Of a DNA stretch of 64,000 nt, positions 12,194-23,320 are shown piece by piece. The stretch is from Chloranthus sessilifolius. Taxonomy: Eukaryota; Streptophyta; Magnoliopsida; Chloranthales; Chloranthaceae. The position numbers were made by a program, and so were the translations under genes. Position 1 is the stretch's first letter. Each line of letters starts with the position of its first letter. The stretch lies in contig CM037587.1 in the NCBI GenBank assembly GCA_021018995.1, positions 60,734,104 through 60,798,103 on the forward strand. The letters run 5' to 3'. The notes below the pieces were generated by a model. That model did not search any database and had not been told where the DNA came from. It worked only from the letters and a program-made list of their open reading frames with translations.

Positions 12194-12568
12194 TGTAGAC
12201 ACCCAAATTCGGCCCAAGGCCAGATCGGAACACATTTTGAGAGAGGTGCACTTTTTAGATTTTGATGGCATGTATGAAACCCTTAGAAACCTTTCTGAAT
12301 CCTTGGAAACCATCCCGAACCCTTAGGAATCAACCCTAACCTTCCCAAACTTGTTAGAACCCTTTCCCAGACTAGTGTAGAACCCTCCCGAGCAGTGGTT
12401 GGAAAGAGGAGTTCCACAATTTACATAGACCTCTTCAAGAGATGAGTTATATACCATTGGAAAGATAACTTCTCAAGCTTTCCAATAAGTCAAAAATCAC
12501 CTCAATCGGAGTTATATATCAAACGTTATGATCATTTAAAAATTGGGCTATTTTGGAGGAATTTTTGC

Positions 12569-12787
12569 CTGCGCAACTAATAGTTGCGCCAAGCCATTTT
12601 TTCCCAGAATTTGCCTGGCGCAACTAATAGTTGTGTCAGGCCTTTTCTCCCCAGAAATGGCCTGGCGCAACTAATAGTTGCGCCAGGTATAAATGGGTCC
12701 CCTGCTCCCCGCGGGCTTGCAACCTTTAAGAAATCTCGCCCACTGTTTTACTGTATATATGCTTGGCTCAACTAATAGTTGCACCAG
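12569..12787. repeat. E3 U3 palindrome cluster, word CAAC (4 copies)
   Basis: Four copies of a palindrome with arms TGGCGCAACTA and TAGTTGCGCCA around a single A: 12569-12591, 12615-12639, 12661-12687 (perfect, arms of 13) and 12763-12787 (diverged). They are spaced 45-100 bp apart and are embedded in otherwise unrelated sequence. The last copy ends about 280 bp upstream of the TATA box, as in E4 and E7. They could form hairpins in DNA or RNA, or act as protein-binding sites. Confidence 0.9.
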
Positions 12788-13068
12788 GTATATGAACAGT
12801 AACTGTGCTTTATTGCCTCGAATTTCGAAGCTAGGGTTTGACTTGTTGACCACCTCAGTCCTTGGGGTGTGTTTTGATAGCTTTATTATACCCTTTTAAC
12901 ACCTATTTGTAACCCATAAGTGATCTAAACTACTAACCTATCATCCACCATTAAAGCCCATCTTCACACTTCTCTAAACCCTTGAAACCCTAGGAAACCT
13001 TAGATGCTAGATTACCTAATTTCTAACCTTGATTAGCATCTAAGCATCCTTTTAACCCCTCATTTTCC

Positions 13069-13075
13069 TATAAAA
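13069..13075 (+). promoter_or_regulatory. TATA box of the E3 LTR
   Basis: TATAAAA followed by GGAGAGGCACCCC lies 875 bp into the LTR. The E4 and E7 LTRs have TATAAATA followed by GAGAGGC at the matching place, so this is the likely core promoter. Confidence 0.75.
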
Positions 13076-13814
13076 GGAGAGGCACCCCCCCTTAAAGAGG
13101 TTGTAAAAATTAGAGTTGAGAGTTTGCTTAAGAGAGAAAGAGCTTACAGTGAGAAGTTCTTCCTCTCTTTTGTTCCCCCATTTCCACACAAATTTTAGAA
13201 TTTAGGAACCCCCTTCCAAGCCTCATCTTTGATCCAAAAGCCTTAGTTTAGGTGTGTGCTATCCCTTAAACTCCTCTCTCTACCCCTTAGCTAGCAAGCT
13301 TTAGAGGTTAGAACTCCATTGCCTATCATATAAGTCATCAAGAGCTCATCAAAGCAAGCCAACATAAGGCTCCCCTGCGGTGTTACAATGGCCCGAGGGC
13401 TCCAACTCTCTCCTTTCTTCTCCTATCTCTTTTAGTCTTTTTCCATCCTTGTATTTGTGCTGTTATGCCACCGACTTTTCGGTAGGGACAAAGGGGCACA
13501 AATAGGATTTTAAGGCCCTTTGGGCAAGAGGAAGGCTCTTTTATTTCTTTCATGCTATTTGTGTTTCGGCCAAAAGTAGAGACCACATTAAGCGGGTTAA
13601 TTGGATGCCTGATACCTTCTCAATCGATAATCGAAGCCCCTACCAAAGAACCTTTTGTGTGGATCGGATTCAGAGTCATATTTTTAGCACTTCGGGGCTT
13701 ATAAAAATGAACTAGGTTTCCCGGGACACCAAAAGCTCCAGGTGGCGACTCTATATTTTTGTTAGTGAGCGCATCGCCGCAACGGGATCATAAAAAATCT
13801 CACGGTTGAACAAA

Positions 13815-13832
13815 TGGCGACTCTACTGGAGA
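13815..13832 (+). other. E3 primer-binding site
   Basis: TGGCGACTCTACTGGAGA starts two bases after the LTR end. It closely resembles the Tat/Ogre site TGGCGACTCYRCTGGGGA, usually attributed to tRNA-Arg. It fixes the LTR 3' end at 13812. Confidence 0.8.
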
Positions 13833-13939
13833 TAGCTTTTAGAGCTTCTCCTTGAAATTTGGCCATTTCTTTTTATTTTACTACCCATTTTTGCTATTTT
13901 TTTACTATTTTTTTTAATTTTCTCACCCCTACTTTTCCG

Positions 13940-14125
13940 TCATTTACATGCCTTAGCCGATCGGCGGGCTTACTTGTGCATAGTCATTAATTTTCTTTAC
14001 ATTTCCGTCATTTTTTGGTGCCTTAGCCAATATACGGGCTTACTTGTACATTACAATTTAATTTCTTTACGTTTCCGTCATTTAAAGTGCCTTAGCCGAT
14101 TGGTGGGCCTACTTGTGCAAACATA
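13940..14125 (+). repeat. E3 leader tandem repeat (3 units)
   Basis: Three units share CCGTCATT, TGCCTTAGCC, GGCGGGC (or a variant) and TACTTGTGCA, at about 13938-13981, 14006-14051 and 14077-14120. The same three-unit block occurs on the minus strand in the E4 leader (46745-46920), so it predates the split of the two subfamilies. No coding capacity is apparent. Confidence 0.8.
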
Positions 14126-14580
14126 TTCCGACAGTGGACGTCGGCCCGTAGCGGTGGCACGGGGTCATCACTCCCGACTTTTGGACTAAAGAAAACTTTC
14201 ATAAAAAAAAAGTTAAAAAAAAAAAAGAGTTAAAATTGAATCAAGAATAGGGAGCTTAATTAACTTGTTTTTACGGGGTAGATTTTCGAAGGGTTGGATT
14301 TAGGCACACATACAACCACTCGGGTCTTAGTATGGTGGCAGCCCCTAGTGGTGATGATCCAGAAAAGTCTCAGCCCACCTAATATCTGAGAAGGCGCTTG
14401 CACTGAAGGTATATCAGATGGGTTCCCATTCCTACAAAACTTAAAACCCTTGGAGAGCGCGTTAGCGAGTTATACCGGACTCAAACCTTTAGGCTTTGGT
14501 GAGGAGAGAACCGATCATATAAACAGTTAGTTCATGGAAGCTTAGCTTCCACAAAAAATAAAAAATAGACCCATTTCAGG

Positions 14581-14789
14581 CTGCTGTTCTCTGCTGTCAT
14601 AGAATTCAGGAGCTTCATTTTTACCTGGCACAAGTATTAGTTGCATCGGTGTAAAAATCTCAGAATTATAACTGGCGCAACTAATAGTTGTGCCAGCTTT
14701 AAATTTGATAACTTTTACCTTGGCGCAACTAATAGTTGCGCCAGTGTAAAAATGAAGCTCCTGAATTCTATGACAGCAGAGAACAGCAG
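14581..14789. repeat. 44-bp perfect inverted repeat in the E3 leader
   Basis: The arms 14581-14624 and 14746-14789 are exact reverse complements over 44 bases (the left arm starts CTGCTGTTCTCTGCTG). The 121-bp loop contains three of the CAAC palindromes. An RNA from either strand would fold into a long hairpin. Perfect pairing is striking in a decayed element and suggests a recent duplication-inversion, gene conversion or a small foldback insertion. Confidence 0.95.
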
Positions 14790-14838
14790 TGTAAAAAGGA
14801 GGCTTTTCTGACTTGGCGCATGTATTAGTTGCGCTAAG
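14622..14838. repeat. E3 leader palindrome cluster, word CAAC (4 copies)
   Basis: Copies lie at about 14625-14647 (diverged), 14672-14696, 14721-14743 (perfect, arms TGGCGCAACTA and TAGTTGCGCCA around A) and 14813-14837 (diverged). They lie 0.8-1.0 kb past the LTR end, the same offset as the E4 leader cluster. The word equals that of the E3 LTR cluster, not that of E4 or E7. Confidence 0.9.
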
Positions 14839-14839
14839 C

Positions 14840-15265
14840 CTGCCTGGATAGCAGCAGCCCTAAATTTGAGGCTTTCTCACCTCTCGAATACCCCGATTAG
14901 TATGCTTAGTGCCTTTGTTTGGGCTCCGCCATCTCCGACACCCAATACACCCTTGCCGGTCAAAAAAAGGTGACTTCTTTTTGGCTCATTCTGGGGGATT
15001 GGGTTATTCGCCTCGATTTCCATGGCTTCAATAGATCAAAGGTTTTCCTTTGATTCTTCTGAAGTACTTCAGAATCGTTGCCGCGGGTCTTAAATTAGGG
15101 TATGAAAGCCACCCGAGAAGGGAATTCTAAGGCCTCGAAACCTTTGTTTTCAAAAAAAAAATTTCCCCAAAAAAAAATTAAAAATAAAAAAACCTAAAAA
15201 ATTAGAAACCTTTGTGGTGCTAGCACAACGTCATCAGCTTGCCCTCCATCCTCTCGTAGGGGAAG
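14840..15265 (+). other. E3 leader, non-coding
   Basis: Non-coding leader between the palindrome cluster and the solo-LTR-like insertion. It aligns with the E4 leader on the minus strand (for example CAATAGATCAAAGGTTTTCC and GTAGGGGAAG). Nothing else is seen. Confidence 0.6.
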
Positions 15266-17927
15266 TGTTGTCTTTCCGGATGTGCTGATTTATTATGTGG
15301 TATTGGAAGAGAATTAAAATCACAGTAAAACAGAGGATAAAGATATGGTCGAAACGACAATCCTAAAACATCTTAGACCTACAAGATACAAGGCCTATTG
15401 TAGCATGTTTTAATAAGTAAGAGTTTGTCCTACAGAGAAATTGATCTAGAACCCAAAATGGGCTGTAATAGTAGGCCTCCAGATCTGGTTACAGATTTGA
15501 CAATCCTAAAGAAAGGGAGTTGGGTGTCACAACTACACTAAATTAACCCTCATAAAAGAGAAATAAAGTGCAGCCCTATCCTAAAGAAAGGGTTAAGAAG
15601 AAGATGGTGATGGTGTATGCCAAAATAAAATATAAAAAAGATGGGAAGGAAGTAGGTTAAGCTAGAGTTAATGCAGTAATGTAACTCAGATTTAGACGGT
15701 CTCTGCAGTGGTCCTTGCTGAGATGCTATTAATAATCTCAACAAGGTAGAAGAATCCAATTTAACCCATGCCATTTGGGGTGCTCTTAGGGCTATACTCT
15801 TTCCACTCAAATGGTCACAGAGTCTTTGATAGAGTCTGTCAAATCTCATTGATTAAACCAGAAATGATAACCTAATCCAAAGGAGTGGACTGATCATTTC
15901 CCCAACCAATGGATCATATCAGGCCATGAATACTATTGCAGACACTATGTAATGCCAGTGCTACAAGCTCCCCAAATGTGCAGAGATCTAACTAACATCC
16001 ATAGGTATTCCAATCCATAAAGTCCTAAGTGCTTTGCTAAGGCCAACGACTCACTGTGCCCACACAAAGGACCAACAATAGGTTGAATAAAGATTTAGAT
16101 TCAGCTAGTCATTGCTACAAAAGGCTTGTAATGACTTAGCCTTAAGGTACAATTACTATAGAGAAATCATATCTAACATCTGATATCGGTCAAGTAAAAT
16201 AGAGGGGAGCCAATTCCTGCACAAACCTCCTCACAAGGTTCTAGAAGCTCATGTGCAGAGGAGAAGAATCCTTCTCAGACATGTGGCTGGACACCACCTT
16301 AGGGTTATACTCTGTCCACTCAAATGGTCATAGGGCATCCGGTTGGTCTGTCCATGCCACAGAGATCTAAGAAAGAACATGTAAACTGCTATTGCCACCA
16401 TGGAGTCCCAGGGCTACGAGCTCTCCAGATCTGGCTATAGATCCGGCTTGCTATCAATGGGTCTATCAAACCAAGGAAAATCAGATGGTAAATAATATAT
16501 CTACTAAAAACTAAATGGGCTAGTCCCAAAGCATAGATCCTATAGATATCTAAGGAAACCACAAGATCTATAGATTCAATTAGTCATTAAAACAATAATC
16601 CATTGATAAAAGTAAAACTTACAATGAACTGTCTCAAGGCTGCAGCCTGTACACAACTGCTTATCCAAAAGACCCCAATGTATATAAAACATATTACATA
16701 ACTAAAATAAAACTAAACCTAACTGCTTACAAAAGGATTAGCTAGCCAATGTTTGGCTAAGAGAGAAGAAAAATAAGAAAAAGAGATGATCAAACCCTAA
16801 CCCTAGCATGCTAGAGCTCTCAGCCGATAGAGGATGAAGGAAAGATAAAAATACTAAGCTCTAAGTACAGCTTATATACTCTGTCCATAAGGCCTTGGCT
16901 CAAAAGAGAGTAACCCTAATTTTTCCAGCAGACGTGACACTATTACAACCCTTGAATGCCTTGAGATGTGCGCCTTAAAATCTGTGCCTCAAAAAGTGTG
17001 CCCTAATCTTGGGAAATTTCTAAAAGGTCCTTGAGTTAGGGTTGAGAAGTGGAGAGCCCGAGCTTCGCGAGGTTGGCATTTGCATTAATTCACTTGCATA
17101 GTTACTTTGCCTTCGCGGAGGAGCGTTTGGCTTAGGAGGTTTATTCATTCGCACAGTAGGGCTTCAGTTGATCGCGCAGTTGCTTTGCGTTGCAATGCTA
17201 TTGTGGAGGAGATTTTAGAACACATGGATTTCTCACGCAGTAGAGCATCAGAAGTTCTCTCTCGCTGGATACTCGCGCAGGTAGGCTCCTGCGCTCGCAT
17301 AGTAACTAGTTAGGCCTCAGAGTACGCGAGAGCTGTGCGAGGAAAATTCTGGGTGTCTCTCTCTTCCAAGGCTTCGCGAGAACTTTGCGAGGTGATAACT
17401 TATTCTTTATGCATGTGGACTCACTATGTTCTGTGTGCGGCTACTTTAAGGCTTGATTTTCGCTAGGACAAATTCTGAGGGTTTTAAGACGCAAGATCTT
17501 CGCGATGTCTTTACTGCTCTCCTCTTGACTATGCGAGGGTAGCTTCCACTGCATCCTTAGCTCCGCGAGGGAGCTCCTCAACTTTGCGAGATGAGTCTTT
17601 TGATTCTTTGATGCATTGCACTTACTGCAATTGCAGCTTCCTCCATTCTCATCTAACTTCTTTCATCTGCTAGACTTTTGGTCAATGATGACCAGTAAAT
17701 GAGTCACCATGGTGAGCATTATCAGGGTGTTCCATTAGGCTTTGGCTCAGCTGTCATCTTTACATATTTTCTTTCTCTTCTTTGGACCAATAAGCAGGGA
17801 TTTTGTATTTAGCTGCACAGTTTATTACTAACTACAAAACACACTTAACAAAAGATTATTAATGAGCTTCAAGGTCCAGCAAAGGCTAGGTTAAGAGGTG
17901 AAAAGTGATACTTTTCAGTGAATAATA
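15266..17927. mobile_element. 2.66-kb solo-LTR-like insertion in the E3 leader
   Basis: GGAAG at 15261-15265 and again at 17928-17932 flank sequence that is absent at the matching place in E4, where the leader runs from GTAGGGGAAG directly on to the gag start. A 5-bp duplication and a TG start (TGTTGTCTTTCC) suggest a solo LTR, although the other end (AATAATA) is not a standard CA. Inside, a block around 15776-15960 recurs at about 16290-16440 (TATACTCT, CCACTCAAATGGTCA). A TATATACT box lies near 16871. At 17041-17600 motifs such as TTCGCGAGG and TTTGCGAGG recur many times. No pol motif was found. Confidence 0.65.
17041..17600. repeat. CGCGAGG-type motif cluster within the solo-LTR-like insertion
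   Basis: Short variants of TTCGCGAGG, TTTGCGAGG and TCGCGCAG recur roughly every 30-60 bp. The E4 LTR has similar words near 48217-48250 (TCTCGCGTGG, CTCGCGAGG). They may be regulatory words of another LTR family. The ORF at 17107-17313 is not supported as a gene. Confidence 0.5.
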
Positions 17928-17987
17928 GGAAGGAGGAAAATTTCTGAGCCTCATCCAAGGCACCCATACCCAACCCATTCCCGAAGG

Positions 17988-19640
17988 ATGTCGTGGGTAG
18001 TGGACCCGGCTTACCCCGATCCCGACTCATCCCCGCCACACTCTCCAACCCACTCCCATTCGGGAGAAGCCTTCACATCCATCCCTATAACCTTATCCCC
18101 TTTTACCGTTACCGTCCCATTTGGCGCCCCCATTTTCCCAACCACCACTTCCCAAAAAATCGAAAATCCAATCCCCCATTCCCCATCTTTTTCCCAAGCT
18201 ACCTTTCCCCCCATGTCCATGCAAAGCCAACCACCCATTCCATCCACATCCCCTCAAAATCCAACACCTTTCCCATCCATAGTCATGACAAACCCAACCC
18301 CATTTTCCCAATCCCCTTCCATGCCCCATTTTCCACCTTCCCCATATAGGTCCAATCCGCCCTCATTTACCTATGTCACCTCCACCCTATCTGACCTTCC
18401 ACAAGTTCCCCCATCTACCCGGGTCATGCCCATTTTTACTGGGGCCATGCCCGATTTTTTCCAAACATCCACACCCCACCAATCATCATCCCTAAACATC
18501 CCTAATCTTTCCCCATCTTTTACCCCACCTCAACTCTCCAATCCACCCCATATCCCATCACATATCATGGTCATGCCCGATTATACTGGGGCCATGCCCA
18601 ATTTTCCATCCATACCCAATCATCCCCTAAATCCACCATCTACACCCGATCTTCCTTCCATGACCATGATGAAGGAGATGTTTCAAGCCTACTCCTTATG
18701 AAAGGCTTCCCAAATACCTCCCCTCATCCACACCACACATCCATGAACCCATCCCATAACTCAGCCAACCTCCATGCTTCACTCCCCCATGACCCCCATC
18801 AACCCCCCATAATTCACACCATCCAAACCCCCATCTCCCACATGCCCCAAGGCCCATTGGCCCAAAACCCCACCATTCACCAAGGCCCATTGGCCTAAAA
18901 CCCCACCACCTATGATCTCCAAGGCCCAATGGCCCAACACCCCATTACCCATACCCAAGGGCCCATGGCCCAAACCCACCAATGGCCCATGGCCCATACC
19001 CCTCAAAACCCAATAGGCCCAACCCACGTGCATCAAGGGCCCATGACCCAAGCCCATTTGGCCCAAGACCAAACCCTCCAAAGGCCCATGGCCCATACCC
19101 CTCAAAACCCAATGGACCAAACCCACATACCCCAAGGGCCCACAGCCCAGACTCATCTTGCTCAGGCCTATACCCACCAATGGCCCATGCCCCAAACCTT
19201 CCAAAACCCAATGGGCCATACCCATCAAGGCCTAATGGGCCAAGATTCCCCAAATCCCACAACCTTTACCCAAGCCCAAACCGACCTCGGGCCCATGGCC
19301 CATGGCCCAAGCCCCATACTCATACCCTCAACAATACCCCCAAAATCTCACCCAACCCCAACCTTCACAACCGGGTCAAACCCATGCCATACCTCAGACC
19401 CAATTTTCCTATGGGCCCACACCCCAAGGCCATATCCAAACCTTCTCCCATATCCAATGGCCCCATCAAGCCCCACCCCTAAACCAAACTACCATTCATC
19501 CCATCACCCCACAACACCTCCCTTACATTCAAGGGGATCACCCAACCCATATCCAATCCGATCCCATCCAGTCCATGCAACAACAGTTTGAGAATCCCGT
19601 CCTCACTGCACCTTACATAGATCAGCAGTAAGAGGAGGAC
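17988..19640 (+). pseudogene. E3 gag, proline-rich N-terminal part
   Basis: It starts at MSWVVDPAYP, which corresponds to MSWAVDLAYT in E4 (minus strand, 45632), so the start is conserved. The region is very rich in Pro, His, Ser and Thr. From about 18840 to 19290 it becomes a degenerate repeat of a 40-45-bp unit (GGCCCATGGCCC, CCTCAAAACCCAATGG) that translates to PMAHTPQNP-like units. Open frames in several phases and both strands are a result of this composition. Tat gags are known for extended disordered N-termini. No function beyond particle formation is inferred. It is broken. Confidence 0.75.
18840..19290 (+). repeat. Coding minisatellite in the E3 gag head
   Basis: About ten loose copies of a unit built from GGCCCATGGCCCA and ACCCCTCAAAACCCAATGG. 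E4 has a counterpart at about 44700-45000 (minus strand) with a different unit sequence (RPNGPNP-like), so the repeat has turned over independently in each element. Confidence 0.75.
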
Positions 19641-19814
19641 GAGATCAAAAATAGTGGAGCCTATGTCGGGGTAGTGACCACTGTTAATCCTCCACTTATA
19701 GCTACCCCACCGTTGATAGCACAGAGTGAGTCCAGACCGGCTGTTGAAAAAGTAGACCCCATATCCAAAGAATCAGAATAGTTAAGGGAGCAGCTGGACA
19801 AGATCCAGAAATAG

Positions 19815-20900
19815 TTGTTGAAGATGGGTGGTGCTGAAATCCATGCCATTGATTTTACAGATTTGTGTCGATTTGCCGAGGTCCCCCTGCCCCTCAAATT
19901 TAAAATGTTAATATTCGACAAGTACAATGGCACGGGCAACCCAATTGCACACTTTAAGTCCTATTGTAAGGACATGTGCCAGTACGGGGGGGACGAGAGA
20001 CTCCTAATAAAAGTTTTTCAGAAAAGCTTGATCGGTCCAGCTCTGAGATGGTTTACATCTCTTGCACTGTCCATGATGAAGACATGGAAGGACTTGACGC
20101 AGTTGTTCCAGGAATAATATGTCTACAATATTGATTTTGAACCGCGCAAGTTCGATTTAGCCCGGTTGAAGCAAAATCCCAATGAGACCTTCAACGACTA
20201 TTTGGGGCGTTGGAGAGCACTGGCAGCTCAAGTCAGAAACAGAATACCAGACGATGAGCAAATAGAGATGATTTTAAAGAACACTCTGTCAGTGATTTCT
20301 GATTTTCTTGTCTACCAATAGCAGTCCAGTTTTATTGATTTAGTAAGGAACGCCAACCGCTGTGAGGATGCCATCAGGAAAGGACGGCTCAGCAAGAATG
20401 CTTCAGAGGGACCTAGCGGGGTTAGAAGGTTTTTCGAACAGAGAAATGACAGGAGGGTTGGGGCAGAGGTGCAGAATGTGACTAATATCAAGCCCAAGAA
20501 AAATATAGTCCCCTTTCAGTTTAAGGCGACGCAACTAGCTCCCGTCAGACCAGGGCCAGTGCAGAGAGCAGGGAACAAACAAGGGGTGCAAATGACCCGG
20601 AAAAGGAGAGCCCGTTATGATCGTGTTTTTACGCCCTTGGAGCAATCTTTAAGTGTACTTTTGCCTTTATTAATTGAAAAGGGATTAGTAACTATGCTCC
20701 AACCACGACCTCCTCCTAATCCGATCCCATATACCCAAATACTCATTGCAATTTCCACCAGGGTCCGGGTCACCTGACTAATCGCTGCTTCCCATTGAAG
20801 CACGCGATCCAAGATTTAATTGATGTTGGAAAGATCATCCCCCTACACCCACCCAAGCAAACTAGCATGTGAACATACACCAGGTGCTTTTACCACCACA
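19815..20900 (+). pseudogene. E3 gag capsid core and zinc-finger-like part
   Basis: The capsid core shows KFKMLIFDKYNGTGNP, AHFKSYCKDM, then FQKSLIGPALRWFTSL and YLGRWRALAAQV, all typical of the Retrotrans_gag family in the Tat branch. Farther on, at about 20740-20880, the reading gives a Cys/His-rich FHQGPGH and a KHAIQDLIDVGKI-like segment, as in other Tat gags (zinc-knuckle-like, nucleic-acid binding). The order matches E4 (42869-44140, minus). It is broken in several places. Confidence 0.82.
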
Positions 20901-21816
20901 CCCTACTGGAACAGCAGGTCCCAAACCCACCATAGGGATGGTAGAGGAAATTGAGGAAGAGGATGAATTTGACCCCTCTGATTACATCAGCTACAGAGAA
21001 AATTTTGTGATCCTAAGGCAGCAAGACTGAGAAGAAATAACTATTGGGGTGATTGAGCCCCTGAATCTACCAGATTATTTTCCTATCCCTACACCAGCAG
21101 TTGAGCCCCTAGATCTTAGGGCCTATTTTCCACCATCCACCCCCATTAACTACGTACAAATAAATACGTATCAACCATATTCCACCACCCCCCATCAATT
21201 ACCCGATAAACCAATAAGCCCCCAATCCTCGACCACCAATAAACTATCAATGGCTTGCGCCGCGCCCACCCCATTACCCTTGGTTCAACCACCCGCAAAC
21301 TCTACCACCCATGTCAATTACCTAATGGCCCATCAAACCCCTGATCCCCTGCCATCACCTATCAGCTACCAATGGCCTACTTTTAGAAAATTTCTCCCAT
21401 TACCAGCACCCTCAAGCTTCACTACCCCCATTTGGCCCAATTTTCCCACCCAACCAGCTACCACCGGAATAAATCAAGTATTGCACATATGTCCTGAGCC
21501 TGTAGTGCAAGTGCCTCAGGTGCCGACAGCCATACCATTCTAGCTCTTAGGACCAACCAATGATCCACATCAGGTTCTACTAAGCTATGAGCAAACCAAT
21601 TCTAACGCCGACATCAGCAGCAGGTAGGAGGCAGTGGACTTCGTTACCAGATCGGGAAGAATCTCGAAACAGCCTGAGGAAGCTACAACAACAACAACAG
21701 CACCAGCACGACCAGAGGAAAAGAAGGACAGTGCAGTTCACCCATTTGAGAAAATGAGCCGGGAGCACATTCTCGAGACTCAATTAAGAAGGATGCCAGC
21801 CCATATCACTGTCTGG
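20900..21816 (+). pseudogene. E3 gag-protease linker
   Basis: Acidic and proline-rich linker (VEEIEEEDEFDPSDYI-like, then many Pro/Thr) that corresponds to 42380-43140 of E4. It ends with the segment just before the hAT insertion. No named domain. It is broken. Confidence 0.6.
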
Positions 21817-22640
21817 TAGGGGTGTTTTCGGGTCGATTCAGGTTAGTTTTGGGGCAAAACTGAAACCGAACCAATAGCTATCGATTTCTATTTTATGAAA
21901 CCGAAATCGAATCGATAAGGTTCAAAATCGAAACCGAACCGATAGGTATCGGTTTGGTCAGTTTTTAGTTTCTAAACCTCAATTTTTATTTGTACTTTAT
22001 TAGGAAGCCATTGTCAATTCATAAGGGTCAGACCACTAAAGACTCTGGAGGTTGTTGCCTATATCGCTAATTCGTTATTAACCATCCAAAAGTAGGTGAT
22101 TGATCAAATAGCGAAGAATATTTCCAAGAAATTAATGCACCAATTGGACAGTCCAGATGGATAGGTATTTTCTACAAAATTTTATTTTAAATAAAAAATG
22201 ATTAACATATCATTAGAGAACAATTCAGGAAACCAAAATCCCAAATGCAAAACCCCAAAACCCAAATCAACACAAATACAAACTACAAAGGGAGTCCTAA
22301 GAAAACCCAACATCACAAATTCAAATACACTATATAGAAATCACAATTAAACAAAATGGGGTCTTAAAACCCCATAAATACACATCCTTTAAGCCCATTA
22401 CCAGATTTCTTTGTTTGCAACCTAAGTTTGTATGCATTATGCACTTATGTAGCCGGGTAGCACCACTATCGGTTTCTTATCAATTCGATTTTGGTTTTTT
22501 AACGTTAAAACTGAAACTGAACTGATAACTATTGATTTCTATTTTTCGGAATCGAAACCGAACTGATATGTCCCAAAACTGAAATCGAACCGAAATTCGA
22601 GTCGGTTTCGGTCGGTTTGGTCGGTTTCTGTACAACCCTA
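21817..22640. mobile_element. Non-autonomous hAT-like DNA transposon (824 bp)
   Basis: The ends are TAGGGGTGT and ACAACCCTA, an imperfect terminal inverted repeat of hAT type. The flanking 8-mers CTGTCTGG (21809-21816) and CTGTCTAA (22641-22648) agree at six of eight positions, as expected for an old 8-bp target duplication. The subterminal regions contain many copies of CGAACCGA and TCGGTTTCGG words in both orientations, a common arrangement of transposase-binding repeats in plant hAT elements. E4 lacks the insertion at the matching place. There is no transposase ORF, so it would depend on an enzyme from elsewhere. Confidence 0.85.
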
Positions 22641-22687
22641 CTGTCTAAGATCTTTTGATGACATCCCCACTTTATTTCTAAGATCTA

Positions 22688-23320
22688 ATGGGGGCGTTAA
22701 AGAATGCACATGTGTCCCAACAGGTGAGCGCATACGAGGTCGGGCAAATAATCGGACACGTGATGACACCCAATGCCATTTCATTTTCGGACGCAGATCT
22801 ACCTGAGGAGAGAAACTATCATGCTAAATCCCTCAATATTACTGTTGAATTCAGGAGCATGATAATTCCCTTCGTTCTAATTGATAACGGGTCGGCTCTG
22901 AATGTGTGCCCGTTGAGGATTGCCACCAAGATCGGCGTGGACCCTTGTATGCTAAGGCCGACAAAGACTAGCGCTTGGGGATTTGATAATACAAGAAGAG
23001 AAATAATGGGAGAGGTCAATCTGAAATTAGTAATTCGGCCCATGATCTTTTCTATACCTTTTTCAAGTGATGGATATCAAATCTTCCTTTAATTTGCTGA
23101 TAGGATGCCTGTGGTTACATGAGGTTGGGGCGATACCTTCTACCCTCCATCAAAAGTTAAAATTCATATCCGAACAGAAGGTGATCACCATCATTGGTGA
23201 AGGGCACGATGAGAAAGACAAGGGCACCCACAATATTAAAAATCCTAAGGTAGTGGATGTGTCACATACTGACAAAGACACTGACTTCCACAGTTTCAAA
23301 TATGAGGTGTTGCAGTAGGC
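22688..23320 (+). pseudogene. E3 protease fossil
   Basis: The reading has LIDNGSALNVCPL, the Tat form of the retropepsin active site (family form V/LLIDNGSS or DTGS). Upstream it contains MGALKNAHVSQQVS and downstream a degraded RPWLHEVGAIPSTLHQ-like stretch, the typical segment after the active site. The enzyme would cleave gag-pol. E4 has the same domain at 41860-42351. It is broken. Confidence 0.82.

Larger units (their letters stand above)
12194..13812 (+). repeat. E3 5' LTR
   Basis: It begins TGTAGACACCCAAATTCGG, the Tat-type start shared by the E4 and E7 LTRs on the other strand, and ends CACGGTTGAACA just before the primer-binding site. Its parts are the U3 palindrome cluster (12569-12787), TATA box (13069) and a conserved R/U5 with CCCGGGACACCAAAAGCTCC, which has a counterpart in E4 and E7. 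It is 1619 bp long. Confidence 0.88.

Noticed and set aside
12569-12787. CRISPR-like array
   Set aside because: The palindromes are few, diverged and unevenly spaced, there are no cas genes, and the context is a plant LTR.
15550-15849. 99-residue frame in the solo-LTR-like insertion
   Set aside because: No domain, no counterpart in the internal duplicate near 16290-16440, and no start context.
17993-19482. Several overlapping frames on both strands in the proline-rich region
   Set aside because: C-rich composition with few stop triplets. Only the frame from 17988 has a start conserved with E4.
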